Positions 51,260-60,622 are shown, counted from the stretch's first letter. The stretch is 64,000 nt of DNA from QGON01 sp963691905 (GCA_963691905.1 OY829894.1:62001-126000); one strand, 5' to 3'. Made by a program: numbers and translations. Notes: a model not told the origin generated them from the letters alone.

Positions 51260-54200
51260 ATGGCTTACTGGACAACCTACAAACGGAATCCACTTTCACC
51301 CGAATCGCCGGGAGAGTGGGAGATCGTCGCAGATAAGGATGCACAGACCATGTGGTCCAGGATCCCGCAGCTCCAGCGGACCGCGTTACCGCAGGTCGAA
51401 AGCCTTGCCTACCGTGTGCTCAGGATTCCGCTGCCTTTCTATCCCGGTCACCATCTCTACGAATTTGTCATTCCCGAACTGGCACCTGTGTTTCCCTGTT
51501 ACGTACTGGCCGGGCCGGACGAGATGCACATGCTTGACTGGACCAATTCCACGATTTTTAAGCTCGGCCTGCTCGGCAGCTTCCGCATCAACGAAGAAAC
51601 TGTACTTGATTATGTGCGTTTCTTCTGTGCACATGTGGCAGGACGCTACGGACGCTTCCTGCTGCTGGAGTCATCGGATATTTCAAAACAGAACGGGTTC
51701 ACCGACGAACATATTGAACTGCTGAACAAACATTTTACACCTTTGACCACTGCAGCGCTGACCAGGGGAAGGGAGGACGATACCTTTCATTTTCCGGCCA
51801 TGATCCGCGCCCAACGCAGTATTGCAAGGGCAAAGGTGGATGTGACGCTGACAGGTCAGGTGAATATCGAGCTGGGTGAATTTGTAGCCGGCATGTTTCC
51901 CCTGGCTGATGGTCTGCCAACCGATGCAGAATATCCAGGTAAACCAACTTTCGACTTCAGCGCTGGATGGCAACCACTGGGCAACATGGATGCGGTGCTT
52001 CGCAAAAAGCTGGGTGGTTTCGTCGACATTGCCGCATCACCATCCAGGGATGCGCTGACATATCAGAAATTATCCTTTTTCAAAGACACCGTCCTGTTGT
52101 GTGTTCTTGCAGAAAAAACCGGGATTGGGTTTGGCATGTATGCACTTTGGTCCGCTCAAGGACTGTTTCCGCTGAACGGCCGCTCGGCATCGATTTACGA
52201 AGCTATCGAACGCGAACAGTTCGTGCTCGATAATGGCAGCGTGATCGACTACATGCAGTTTTTCTGTACCTTTGTACATGCAGAACAGGGACCGTTCCGT
52301 GTGGTGAACCGAATGGATGAGCTCAATCTCATTGAGCAAGATGACGGCAAAGAGGTGTCGGTCTCCGACGGTGGATGCCCACGACAGTACGAGCAACTTT
52401 TTGATGACAACCTGGAGAGTCTGCTGTATCCGGTCGCCTGGTATGGTGATCCGGAAAAACCACAGTGGCATTTCAGTGCGTTCAATCAGTATGGTGGTGA
52501 CCTGTTTCGCAACACTTTTAAACTGAAACCGAGCGGCGAGTTGGAGATGACCGATGATGAACTTGTCGTCACGGACATACCCTACGACCCAAAACGTAAC
52601 AAGATACAGCAGATAAGCGGCACGATTCCCGTTACGGGAGATAGTGGCATCGAGCCTGCTGATATGGCTGCGTTGATCAGAAAAACCAGCCAAATAGGCA
52701 AGTGGCCCGGTTATCTTAACGAGCGCGAACTGGAAGCATCCATCCTGAGTGAATGCGTGCGACTGCAGTTGCTGCATGTGTTACGGACCGGGCATGCGGC
52801 GCCACTATTCGAAGCCAACCTGGAAGCTGACGATGAGAGCTTGCTGCAAGCATTCACTGATTTTGTTTGCCGCCTGTATCCAGTCATGGTGCTGGAGTCC
52901 TCGATACCCTTTATCGAAATGATCGTCGGCGACTTACTGGAGAAGCGTTCCAGCGGTGTGCGATTTCGTTCGAAAGTGGATGCCGCACCAGGCGACGAGC
53001 TAAAGTGCGTTATCCCTGATCTGGACGACAACTCCCTGCTGGTGTTATCCATGCATCACTACAGGAGTATTGTGCGTCCCGAGGCCGTGGTGTACCAGCT
53101 GGGGGTAACGGATGCGGGACTGCTAATCGGCTGCGATGCGACATCCATCATTCCAGCCGCGCTGCAGCGGATCACGGACGTGACCCTGACGCTGGGCGCC
53201 ATCGAGCCGGGGCAATTCAGGGCACTGTTCTGTACCCTGTTCGATTGCACGTGGCCTGCCGATGCCGAGGAAAATCCATTATGGCAACACTACGTAACAC
53301 CCGGTGACTTTTACCAGCCGGTGCGCGAAATGCTGCAACGGCGCTACAACACGACTGCTACCCATGAAGAGGCCGGGCCGTCCTGGTCAGTAGTGGATGC
53401 GTTGGCGGCAATCGAAGCGCGGGTAATCGGACGACTGTCCGAGGTTGGCAGTGATGAGAGCCTCGGACTTGATGAATTGCATGGCCTGGGTGAGGCGAAG
53501 GCCATCCTCAAAGACCTGCTTGTTGATATTCGTGCCGCCGCAGCCGGCGAGATGCCCTGGTCGGATATGGATCGCGGTATGTTGCTGACCGGTGAACCCG
53601 GCACCGGCAAGACGCTGCTCGCGCGTGCCTTGGCGCGCGATTGTGGCATAAGGTTTATACAGTCGAGCGCAGCACGCTGGATCGCCGGTACGGATGACCT
53701 CAGTGGACATCTGCGTGCAATGCAGGCGAGCTTTTCTGAAGCCCGCCGCAACGCTCCCTGCATCCTGTTTATCGACGAGCTCGATTCCATCGGCAACCGT
53801 GAGCTATTCGAGGGCCGGAATCGTGATTATTGCACCCAGGTGGTGGACGCACTGTTGCAGGAACTACAGGGAGCTGTTGACCGTGAGGGTGTCTTTGTCA
53901 TCGGCGTGACTAACCATGTTCGCAATATCGACCCGGCACTGACCCGTGCCGGACGCCTCGACCAGATTGTGTACGTCCCGCGCCCTGACCGCCATGCACT
54001 GACAGAAATTATCCGTTTATACCTCAGGCCCCATGCTGACGAGAACAATCTTGACACCGATGTAGATGAAAAGGCCCTGGCCGGGATGGCATTAGGGGCC
54101 ACCGGCGCGGATATCGAATTTTTTGTACGTGATGCTGCACGTCGTGCACGCAAGAAAGGCACATCCATTGGCCACCGCCACCTGGCTGCGGCCATTACCC

Positions 54201-54835
54201 GCGCACCACGCAGCCCGGACACTACCTGTATCGTCTCCCCGCAGGAACAGGCGCGCACTGCGGTACATGAGGCAGGCCATGTCATCGCGATGCTGTTGTG
54301 CAAACACTACCCGGTGCGCATTAGTATGGTCTCGATCATTCCGCGTAGTAATGGCAGCCTGGGATTCACCGGCGCCATGCCGGAAGATCGTCGCTACCTG
54401 ACGTATAGCGCCTGCCTGGAGTATCTCGAGGTGTTGCTTGCAGGACGCGCAGCAGAAGAGTTGGTGTATGGCAAAGAGGGAATCTCGGGCGGGGCAGGGG
54501 GTTCAAATGAACGCTCAGATCTGGCTATCGCCGTACGCTGGACTGAACATATGGCCTGCAGGCTAGGTTTTGGTCCCGCAGGCCAGTTGCGCTGGCAGCA
54601 GCATCCCGGGTCGGAGCAGTGCATTGGAGAAGTCCAGGAGCTGCTCGAACAGGCCTATCTGCATATCCGGGAGAAGCTGGCTCACCACGAGAAGATGCTG
54701 CATTCACTGTGCGATCTTTTGCTGGAGAAGCACGAGTTGTTTGAAGCAGAGCTGAAACAACTGGCTGCGGTGCATGGACTACAGGTTGATAACAGACCCG
54801 GCGTGCAGGCATCCCGGCGGGAGGGAATGGCATGA
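51260..54835 (+). CDS. Soluble FtsH-like AAA+ zinc protease with duplicated N-terminal domain
   Basis: A 1191-aa protein. The C-terminal third is FtsH-like: Walker A GEPGTGKT near 778, Walker B ILFIDELDS near 835, second region of homology with RAGRLDQIVYVPRP, and an M41 protease with HEAGH at 1003-1007 and a later Asp in SNERSDLAIAV as the third ligand. It has no FtsH membrane helices. Residues 1-430 look like two copies of one unknown domain (DYVRFFCAHVAGRYGRFLL and DYMQFFCTFVHAEQGPFRV). Residues 470-750 match the N-terminus of the next protein. It overlaps that gene by 4 bases. Function unknown; ATP-driven proteolysis of cytoplasmic targets is inferred. Confidence 0.85.
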   Translation: MAYWTTYKRNPLSPESPGEWEIVADKDAQTMWSRIPQLQRTALPQVESLAYRVLRIPLPFYPGHHLYEFVIPELAPVFPCYVLAGPDEMHMLDWTNSTIFKLGLLGSFRINEETVLDYVRFFCAHVAGRYGRFLLLESSDISKQNGFTDEHIELLNKHFTPLTTAALTRGREDDTFHFPAMIRAQRSIARAKVDVTLTGQVNIELGEFVAGMFPLADGLPTDAEYPGKPTFDFSAGWQPLGNMDAVLRKKLGGFVDIAASPSRDALTYQKLSFFKDTVLLCVLAEKTGIGFGMYALWSAQGLFPLNGRSASIYEAIEREQFVLDNGSVIDYMQFFCTFVHAEQGPFRVVNRMDELNLIEQDDGKEVSVSDGGCPRQYEQLFDDNLESLLYPVAWYGDPEKPQWHFSAFNQYGGDLFRNTFKLKPSGELEMTDDELVVTDIPYDPKRNKIQQISGTIPVTGDSGIEPADMAALIRKTSQIGKWPGYLNERELEASILSECVRLQLLHVLRTGHAAPLFEANLEADDESLLQAFTDFVCRLYPVMVLESSIPFIEMIVGDLLEKRSSGVRFRSKVDAAPGDELKCVIPDLDDNSLLVLSMHHYRSIVRPEAVVYQLGVTDAGLLIGCDATSIIPAALQRITDVTLTLGAIEPGQFRALFCTLFDCTWPADAEENPLWQHYVTPGDFYQPVREMLQRRYNTTATHEEAGPSWSVVDALAAIEARVIGRLSEVGSDESLGLDELHGLGEAKAILKDLLVDIRAAAAGEMPWSDMDRGMLLTGEPGTGKTLLARALARDCGIRFIQSSAARWIAGTDDLSGHLRAMQASFSEARRNAPCILFIDELDSIGNRELFEGRNRDYCTQVVDALLQELQGAVDREGVFVIGVTNHVRNIDPALTRAGRLDQIVYVPRPDRHALTEIIRLYLRPHADENNLDTDVDEKALAGMALGATGADIEFFVRDAARRARKKGTSIGHRHLAAAITRAPRSPDTTCIVSPQEQARTAVHEAGHVIAMLLCKHYPVRISMVSIIPRSNGSLGFTGAMPEDRRYLTYSACLEYLEVLLAGRAAEELVYGKEGISGGAGGSNERSDLAIAVRWTEHMACRLGFGPAGQLRWQQHPGSEQCIGEVQELLEQAYLHIREKLAHHEKMLHSLCDLLLEKHELFEAELKQLAAVHGLQVDNRPGVQASRREGMA

Positions 54836-56865
54836 CGGCGGCCAGAAAGAATCTGGCCAAGGTCGACCACCGTGTCTACAAGACCTGGCTCAAGGTACTG
54901 TTCCGTACGGCGCTTACAGATAACACCGAGTGGCAGCACCGCATGCGGATCAAGCACGATGAGGACATTGTCGAGCTCTTTGCAAAATATATCGAACGCG
55001 TTGTTCCGGTGATTGCAATCGAATCCTCGCTGCCTTACGCCGAGCACCTGCTGATTGAGTTGATAGGGGAACATGTCAAATTCACTCGACCGGTGTTTTT
55101 GCCCTCGTTGTTGTCCGGCAACTGGCAGACCACCCACGGCAAACCATTTGAAGCACGTACCCCTCTGGTACTTTCATTTCATGAGTCGCAGAGCGTGGAA
55201 AACAGTCTGATGTTGGTACACAGTATCGAAACCTCAGATAACCCGGTGCTGATCGGTTGCAACCGCCTCAACCAGTTACCCTTGGAGTTCCACCGTCTGA
55301 TCGACATTACTTTGTCTCTGCCCGTGGCCTCTGCACAGCACTTCGAACAGATCTTCGAAGATCTGTTCGAAGAAAAACTTCCATCTGACTCTGCGGATGA
55401 TGGGCGCTGGCACAATTTTGTGCTGCCCACCGATATACAACCACCACTGCGCCTGGGGCATAGTGCCAGTGATGCAGCTAGCTACATTCGCGCACGGGTC
55501 ATGACACGCCTTTCACGGCTGGATGTGGAGGATGCACCCTCGCTGGAAGAGTTACACGGCTTGGGCGCAGCGCGCGAAATCGCCCTCGACATGAAACGGG
55601 ATATACAGCTTGCGCTGGATGATCACATTGACTGGAGTGATGTTGACCGAGGCATACTGCTGGCAGGTCCACCCGGTACCGGTAAGACGACACTGGCCAT
55701 GGCGATTGCAAAGGACTGCGGTATAAAATTTATTGCGGCCAGTGCATCCAAATGGCAATCAGGCAGTGGCCTCGGTGAGCATTTGGCACTGATCCGCGAG
55801 TCCTTTGAAGAGGCCAGGCGTTTTGCACCGTCGATCCTGTTCATCGATGAGATTGATTCGATCGGCAACCGTGAGAAACTGGACAGTCACGGCCTGACCT
55901 ACCAGGCCACGGTCATCAATTATCTGCTGGAGCAACTCGATGGTTTCTCGGTTCGTGGCGATATCATCGTCATTGGTGCTACCAATTATGCAGACAGTAT
56001 TGATCCGGCACTCAGACGGGCAGGGCGCCTCGATCAGGTAGTGGACGTCGGCTATCCGACGGTGCGGGCACTGGTTGGAATCTATAACTACCACCTGAAA
56101 GAACTAAAGACAGCCGGCAAACTTGCCACAGACGTCGATTGCGATGCGCTGGCGCGGGTATCATTCGGCCTGACCGGTGCTGACGTCGAATTTTTCGTAC
56201 GCGGCGCAGCCCGGCGGGCACGCAAGCGCAAGGATATCATTCGGCAGGATGACCTGATGGCAGAGATCATGCGTCGTCCTCGCAGCGAAGGGCTATCCGA
56301 GCCGTTTGACAGCAAAACCATCCAGCGCCTGGCCGTGCACGAAGCCGGTCATGTCGTTATGCGACTGCTGGGTAAGAACAAGGGGAAAGAGATCAGTTAT
56401 GTATCCATCGCCCCCCGAAGTGACGGACGCATTGGCTACACTGCCGCATTTGATGATGAGCGCGTATCCATGACAAGTGAAGATTACCTGCACGAGATAC
56501 GGATCCTGCTTGCAGGGCGAGCCGCAGAGGAGGTGATATTCGGTACAAACGATGTATCGGATATGGCAGGAAAATATGATTCGAAAAGTGATCTGTCCCA
56601 GGCCGTAAGCATGCTGCAATATCTCAACAAATACTCCGGACTGGGCGAGCTGAAAGACATCGTATTCCGTGCCGGTCTTACACAGGAAGCGGCGCAGGAA
56701 CACGAGCAGCGTATTGACAGGAAAATCATGGAACTTTATTCGGATCTGGTCGATGAAATGGGCCGCGCAAAACCGCTGATCAAACGGATTGCCGACAGGC
56801 TGGCGGATGAACAGGTGCTGGACGGGTCTGATATCGAAAGGTTGGCGCAGGATAGCGGGGCCTGA
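54832..56865 (+). CDS. Soluble FtsH-like AAA+ zinc protease, short paralogue
   Basis: A 677-aa protein alike in order to the C-terminal two thirds of its upstream neighbour. An N-terminal domain (residues 1-230, with VPVIAIESSLPYAEHLLIELI) precedes Walker A GPPGTGKTT near 279, Walker B ILFIDEIDS near 335, RAGRLDQVVDVG, and an M41 domain with HEAGH at 503-507 and the third-ligand Asp in KSDLSQAV. No membrane segment is visible. ATGA coupling with the first gene suggests the two are made in fixed ratio, perhaps as a mixed hexamer. It is last of the pair; a small antitoxin-like gene follows after 74 bases. Confidence 0.85.
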   Translation: MTAARKNLAKVDHRVYKTWLKVLFRTALTDNTEWQHRMRIKHDEDIVELFAKYIERVVPVIAIESSLPYAEHLLIELIGEHVKFTRPVFLPSLLSGNWQTTHGKPFEARTPLVLSFHESQSVENSLMLVHSIETSDNPVLIGCNRLNQLPLEFHRLIDITLSLPVASAQHFEQIFEDLFEEKLPSDSADDGRWHNFVLPTDIQPPLRLGHSASDAASYIRARVMTRLSRLDVEDAPSLEELHGLGAAREIALDMKRDIQLALDDHIDWSDVDRGILLAGPPGTGKTTLAMAIAKDCGIKFIAASASKWQSGSGLGEHLALIRESFEEARRFAPSILFIDEIDSIGNREKLDSHGLTYQATVINYLLEQLDGFSVRGDIIVIGATNYADSIDPALRRAGRLDQVVDVGYPTVRALVGIYNYHLKELKTAGKLATDVDCDALARVSFGLTGADVEFFVRGAARRARKRKDIIRQDDLMAEIMRRPRSEGLSEPFDSKTIQRLAVHEAGHVVMRLLGKNKGKEISYVSIAPRSDGRIGYTAAFDDERVSMTSEDYLHEIRILLAGRAAEEVIFGTNDVSDMAGKYDSKSDLSQAVSMLQYLNKYSGLGELKDIVFRAGLTQEAAQEHEQRIDRKIMELYSDLVDEMGRAKPLIKRIADRLADEQVLDGSDIERLAQDSGA

Positions 56866-56939
56866 TGTAGGCTTGGATACACGGCCATTGTTTTTCTGGA
56901 TGAAGATCAGGACCGGCAACTGGTGTGAGGTCAGAAGGC

Positions 56940-57191
56940 ATGATGATAGAAATCAATGCAAACGCTGTGTCGGACTTCCTGTCAAAACATGAGGTGGCGG
57001 AGCCGGTCATGATCAAACGGCAAGGTGTACCGCACGCTGTGATGATCCCCTATGAAATCTTCCAGGCGATGCATAAAGACAGCCGCCGCGCGCTGCGTGT
57101 CGAAGAGCTGACCGAGGAAGATTTGGAGGCCATATTCAATAGCCGGCCGCCAACCGAACACAATCAATATAATGATGAGTCCGAAGAGTGA
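56940..57191 (+). CDS. Phd/YefM-type antitoxin-like protein
   Basis: An 83-aa protein with the Phd/YefM pattern: MIEINANAVSDFLSKHEVAE, then a strand pair VMIKRQGVPHAVMIPYEIFQ, as in the DNA-binding half of these antitoxins, followed by an acidic tail (ELTEEDLEAIF). The ATG at 56940 is the likely start (a second ATG follows at once). No toxin gene of the Doc/RelE type is adjacent. It may be an orphan antitoxin, or a regulator of the protease pair 74 bases upstream. Confidence 0.65.
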   Translation: MMIEINANAVSDFLSKHEVAEPVMIKRQGVPHAVMIPYEIFQAMHKDSRRALRVEELTEEDLEAIFNSRPPTEHNQYNDESEE

Positions 57192-57228
57192 GTTGTCCTT
57201 CCCGATAATTCGTACTGTGAAGACCTGC

Positions 57229-57558
57229 TCAGGGCTCCATCATTCCCTTCGCGAGTTGGCTCATGCGTTGGAACCTCTTCACAGCTGCGCCGTCGTTATT
57301 GGCGCGGGCGAGTTCCGCGTTCTTGTCAATCCACTCAAGAAGCGTCTGGTCGACGATTGCCGGCACCATCGACATGATATCGACCCACTTGTTTTTCTGG
57401 GCCAGCTGGAGCAGATTGATGAGCTTCGATTGCGGACTGAGGCGGCGAAGCGACTCTTTTTGAACCTCGTGGATTCCCACGAAGTTCGTCGGCGTAGATG
57501 CGATGTCCATGAGCTGGTCCAAAACCTGGTTCGCCTCTTCCACGGTTTGTATCATCAC
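57229..57558 (-). CDS. Small protein sharing a domain with the TIR protein C-terminus
   Basis: A 109-aa helical protein. A strong GGAGGG lies 7 bases before the ATG at 57558. Its sequence from VEEANQVLDQLMDIA through SPQSKLINLLQL and MVPAIVDQTLLEWI lines up with residues 433-530 of the TIR protein encoded just upstream (EEAGHIVDDFL, SPRSRLILLLEI, LVPALVDDELISHL). The spacing of 41 bases and same strand suggest one operon. A role as inhibitor or partner of the TIR protein is inference from the shared domain. Confidence 0.65.
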   Translation of the reverse strand: MMIQTVEEANQVLDQLMDIASTPTNFVGIHEVQKESLRRLSPQSKLINLLQLAQKNKWVDIMSMVPAIVDQTLLEWIDKNAELARANNDGAAVKRFQRMSQLAKGMMEP

Positions 57559-57599
57559 GCTTCCCTCCGGTTTGGGCGTTCACCCTGAGTCTACCTGGA

Positions 57600-59219
57600 T
57601 TAAAAGCTCCGATTCAAGCAGTGTTCCCAGAGCTGGATTTGTGCACGAACAGCGGACAGAATCTGCTCGAGTAGAAGCGCGGCTGCCTCTTCCTCGTTGA
57701 GCCGCCTTAACGTGAGCTTCTTCTTCAGGTGGCTGATCAGTTCGTCATCGACCAGCGCCGGTACCAGGTCTGTGATTGAAAGCCAGAGCTGGGGTTCGTT
57801 CAAGATCTCCAGAAGCAGGATGAGCCTGGAACGCGGGCTTGGCGTTTGCAGGGCAGGCATCAAGATCCTGTCCTGCTTGAGCCGCAAGCTCAGGAAGTCA
57901 TCTACGATGTGCCCAGCCTCCTCCTCAGTCTGCTCGTTTCGGCGCGACTTGATACGCTCCCAGTCGTCAATGCCGTAGGCTTGCTGGGCGGCCTTTCGGC
58001 CCTCGATGTCTTCGGACGGTACAGTGACTTTTGGCGGGGTGGTCCACGCCGTTGGATTCTTCTCCATGGCCTGCGCCAGAAGCTGTGCGCACCGTCGCCA
58101 GCTATCCACCCTATCGAGTACCACCGTCCATTCTCGATCAAGGCTTAGAAAAGGGTTTGTGGCAAGATATTCAGCGAGACGCTCCGCCGTATGATTGCCG
58201 AGAACGACCGTGACGATGGGTTTATGCGCATTGGTTTCGAACTCCTGGCTGACGACGGGTCGGCCGATACTGTTGGGTGTTGCGACGTAGAGCAGTGCTT
58301 TCGAATGACGCGCATCCTTGAAAAAGTAATTCGCATCCTCCTCCGCGCGCTGAACGTCGTCTGGATCCGAGATAGAGAGCCTCGTGTCCGGCCAGGTCTG
58401 CCTGATCCAGGATGCAATGCGATGCGCAGCGTCGGTATCGAGATGGCAGTAGGATATAAAGAGATCGTGCCGAGGTTCGGTCTCCTTGAGGGAGGCAGGG
58501 CTTTTTCGGTCGATCAGGCGGCCGTTATCGACGCGCAGCGCACGAATATTTACTCCGCTGAACAACAGCGATCGGGCAGACGGAACGATGCTCGGAATGG
58601 GAAACTCGATCGCATAGCAGAAGATCGTCCGAAAAACGTCCTCGGCCGCTCGAAGCCTCGGACCATTGTGTACAAGGTTATAGTCGCTCAGGAAAGAGAC
58701 AACTTCGTTGATCTCGGAAATGCGTTCGCGTTGCTCCCGCCCTATTGGTACGCGCCGGGCGAGAATCACCTGCCCATTTCCATCGAATACCACGAGCCCG
58801 CAGGGAGAGTTCTTCTCGCCAAAGCTTTGTATGATCTTGCGTGACTGCTCTGCTTGCGCACGTGATGCCGGATCGATCTCCCCATCTTCACTGATCGGGA
58901 ATAGGCTCAGGTAGATCGTTTCCCACCGCGCCTCTTCGTCGTCCCAGAGCATTGGGACAACGCAGCCAAAGATTTCGGTCAGGTTGAGTGCCGTGACGAT
59001 GTCCACAACCACGGTGCATGGGGTTGACTCGTCGATGGGGGCAGAGAAATCCTGCGGACGCTGCAGGAAGATAACAGGGAGGACAGAGCTGCCATCGCGA
59101 ACAAGCTCAATATGCGTGTCGACATGGCCCTTCAGGCCTTCGCGCTGGATGTCCTCCCACGTCGGGAGAGCACTATGGTCGATCTCTCCCTCAAGGTGGG
59201 ATGCTTCCCTATCTTTCAT
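57600..59219 (-). CDS. TIR-domain protein
   Basis: A 539-aa protein. Residues 1-235 form an unknown N-terminal domain; a TIR domain starts at about 250 with HDLFISYCHLDTDAAHRIAS and goes on through SKALLYVATPNSIGRPVVSQEFE, where the Glu of SQEFE is placed like the catalytic Glu of NAD-cleaving TIRs. Residues 433-530 are a helical domain shared with the 109-aa protein at 57229. Bacterial TIR proteins often act in phage defence by using up NAD or making signal nucleotides; that role here is inference. It overlaps the preceding small gene by 4 bases. Confidence 0.75.
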   Translation of the reverse strand: MKDREASHLEGEIDHSALPTWEDIQREGLKGHVDTHIELVRDGSSVLPVIFLQRPQDFSAPIDESTPCTVVVDIVTALNLTEIFGCVVPMLWDDEEARWETIYLSLFPISEDGEIDPASRAQAEQSRKIIQSFGEKNSPCGLVVFDGNGQVILARRVPIGREQRERISEINEVVSFLSDYNLVHNGPRLRAAEDVFRTIFCYAIEFPIPSIVPSARSLLFSGVNIRALRVDNGRLIDRKSPASLKETEPRHDLFISYCHLDTDAAHRIASWIRQTWPDTRLSISDPDDVQRAEEDANYFFKDARHSKALLYVATPNSIGRPVVSQEFETNAHKPIVTVVLGNHTAERLAEYLATNPFLSLDREWTVVLDRVDSWRRCAQLLAQAMEKNPTAWTTPPKVTVPSEDIEGRKAAQQAYGIDDWERIKSRRNEQTEEEAGHIVDDFLSLRLKQDRILMPALQTPSPRSRLILLLEILNEPQLWLSITDLVPALVDDELISHLKKKLTLRRLNEEEAAALLLEQILSAVRAQIQLWEHCLNRSF

Positions 59220-59548
59220 GCAAACTCCGTGTGGATGGCAAATTCCTGATTATTATCTGAAAACGATATGTTAGTCGGCCTCGGTTCTGTCCCTGGAGAA
59301 TGATTTCTCAAGCGGCAGTCAAGAGTTGTAACGGGCTGCGATAATGCTATTGCTACGAGATCTTGTTGCCATTTCTTTGCTTGCCGGACTTCTGCCGGGA
59401 TCAGTCTAACGAGGTTGTGCATAGTAGTGCAGAACGCAACAGGCATGCCCGTATGGTCAATAAAATCTTCATATTGAGAAATGAATACCTTAACATCTGT
59501 TGAACGCGTCACAATGCCTTTGTCTATTGCCTCGAATGAGGCATACAA
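59216..59548 (-). CDS. Small protein, first gene of the TIR operon
   Basis: A 110-aa protein of unknown family (MYASFEAIDKGIVTRSTDVK...) with a central helical part AEVRQAKKWQQDLVAIAL and an unstructured C-terminus. Its stop overlaps the TIR gene start (ATGA). No ribosome-binding site precedes the ATG, and a MITE-like element starts 7 bases upstream, so the original 5' end may have been lost to that insertion. Confidence 0.5.
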   Translation of the reverse strand: MYASFEAIDKGIVTRSTDVKVFISQYEDFIDHTGMPVAFCTTMHNLVRLIPAEVRQAKKWQQDLVAIALSQPVTTLDCRLRNHSPGTEPRPTNISFSDNNQEFAIHTEFA

Positions 59549-59554
59549 TTGACA

Positions 59555-59786
59555 AGGAGACTGTCGGATTTAACGCTGTTTGGCTGCAAATCCCTGGATG
59601 ACGATCAAATCAGCTTATCGAACTCGTTAAATAGGCCCACTATTCGCCTCGTTCGATAAACTGATTTGATCGCCCCCAATGATTTTATTACGGGCATCCT
59701 GCCCTTCACCCCTTCGGGGGCAGCAGAGCTGCTCAATCCGCTCCTGCGGATTAGTCGCTTCAAACGGATAAATCCGACAGCCTCCT
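59555..59786. mobile_element. MITE-like element with terminal and internal inverted repeats
   Basis: About 230 bases bounded by AGGAG-A-CTGTCGGATTTA (59555-59572) and its inverse TAAATCCGACAG-C-CTCCT (59769-59786). Inside, a 22-bp inverted repeat with one mismatch (CGATCAAATCAG..., 59602-59623 and 59651-59672) flanks a 27-base spacer. There is no coding frame. The form suits a non-mobile-by-itself transposon remnant; target duplications are not evident. It lies at the 5' side of the TIR operon. Confidence 0.6.
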
Positions 59787-59842
59787 AGGTGATAATCTGC
59801 CCTATTTTTTTAACCTTTTCTGTCCTATGGGAAACTTGAGCC

Positions 59843-60622
59843 ATGAAATGCCTGTTACCATTATTCATTGCCGTTTTTGGTTGCTTGAGCCAAGCGGTAC
59901 ACGCCGATGAAATTCCACATTCCAACGGTCTGCTCGACTACATGGGTGGAGAACTCGACTCCGAAACCGCTCATGTGATCGGAGGTAACTATCACTTCGG
60001 TCTTTCCGGCCCCTTTTCCATCCAGCTGGACGGTGCCTTGGGTGAGGTGGCCGATTCCAGCATGACCGGCTTCGGTATGCATCTCTATTGGCACGATCCC
60101 GAGGTCGGCTTGCTCGACGCCAACGCATCCCGCATGAATTGGAAGGGGAACGGACTCAACCGCTACGCGCTGAATGGGAAATGGTACACATCAATCACCA
60201 CCTTCAGCGGCAGCGCCGAGTACCAGAATGGAGATGTGGAGAAGAAGGTCAATCTTTTTGCCGGGTTGGATCTCTACCCGATAGATATTCTCTCTCTGAA
60301 TGCCGGGGCGGCTCAGGTCAATGGGGAGGCGATGGCACAACTGGGTTTTGAACTGCAGCCTGCCCTGGGTCGTTTACCGGAGCTGACACTGTTGGGCGGT
60401 GCAGCCAAGGGTGAGGGTGACTACAGCTACTATTTCCTTGGGCTGCGCTACTACTTTGGCACCAATGCCCCGTTGATTCAGCGCCATCGGCGTGAATTTC
60501 CCCAGTTCACCGGATCGTTACGCTATGGTAGCGGCATACACAGCCTGAAGACAGAGATCGAACGACGGGAAGCCCAGACTGACGGCGGTGTTGTGAATCC
60601 TGACCAGGCTCCTCTCCTCTAG
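59843..60622 (+). CDS. Exported beta-rich protein, possible outer-membrane barrel
   Basis: A 259-aa protein with a signal peptide (MKCLLPLFIAVFGCLSQAVHA). The mature part consists of alternating polar/hydrophobic strands rich in Gly, Tyr and aromatic residues, for example YHFGLSGPFSIQLDGALG and YSYYFLGLRYYFG, as in small outer-membrane barrels. The last barrel-like strand ends well before the C-terminus, which is a polar tail. I recognise no family. It begins after the MITE-like element. Confidence 0.7.
   Translation: MKCLLPLFIAVFGCLSQAVHADEIPHSNGLLDYMGGELDSETAHVIGGNYHFGLSGPFSIQLDGALGEVADSSMTGFGMHLYWHDPEVGLLDANASRMNWKGNGLNRYALNGKWYTSITTFSGSAEYQNGDVEKKVNLFAGLDLYPIDILSLNAGAAQVNGEAMAQLGFELQPALGRLPELTLLGGAAKGEGDYSYYFLGLRYYFGTNAPLIQRHRREFPQFTGSLRYGSGIHSLKTEIERREAQTDGGVVNPDQAPLL

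Noticed and set aside
56940..57558. Phd antitoxin and the 109-aa protein as a toxin-antitoxin pair
   Set aside because: They are on opposite strands and convergent, and the 109-aa protein resembles the TIR protein's C-terminus rather than a toxin.
57229..59548. Thoeris-type defence system
   Set aside because: There is a TIR protein but no SIR2-like ThsA gene nearby, and the operon partners are of a different kind.
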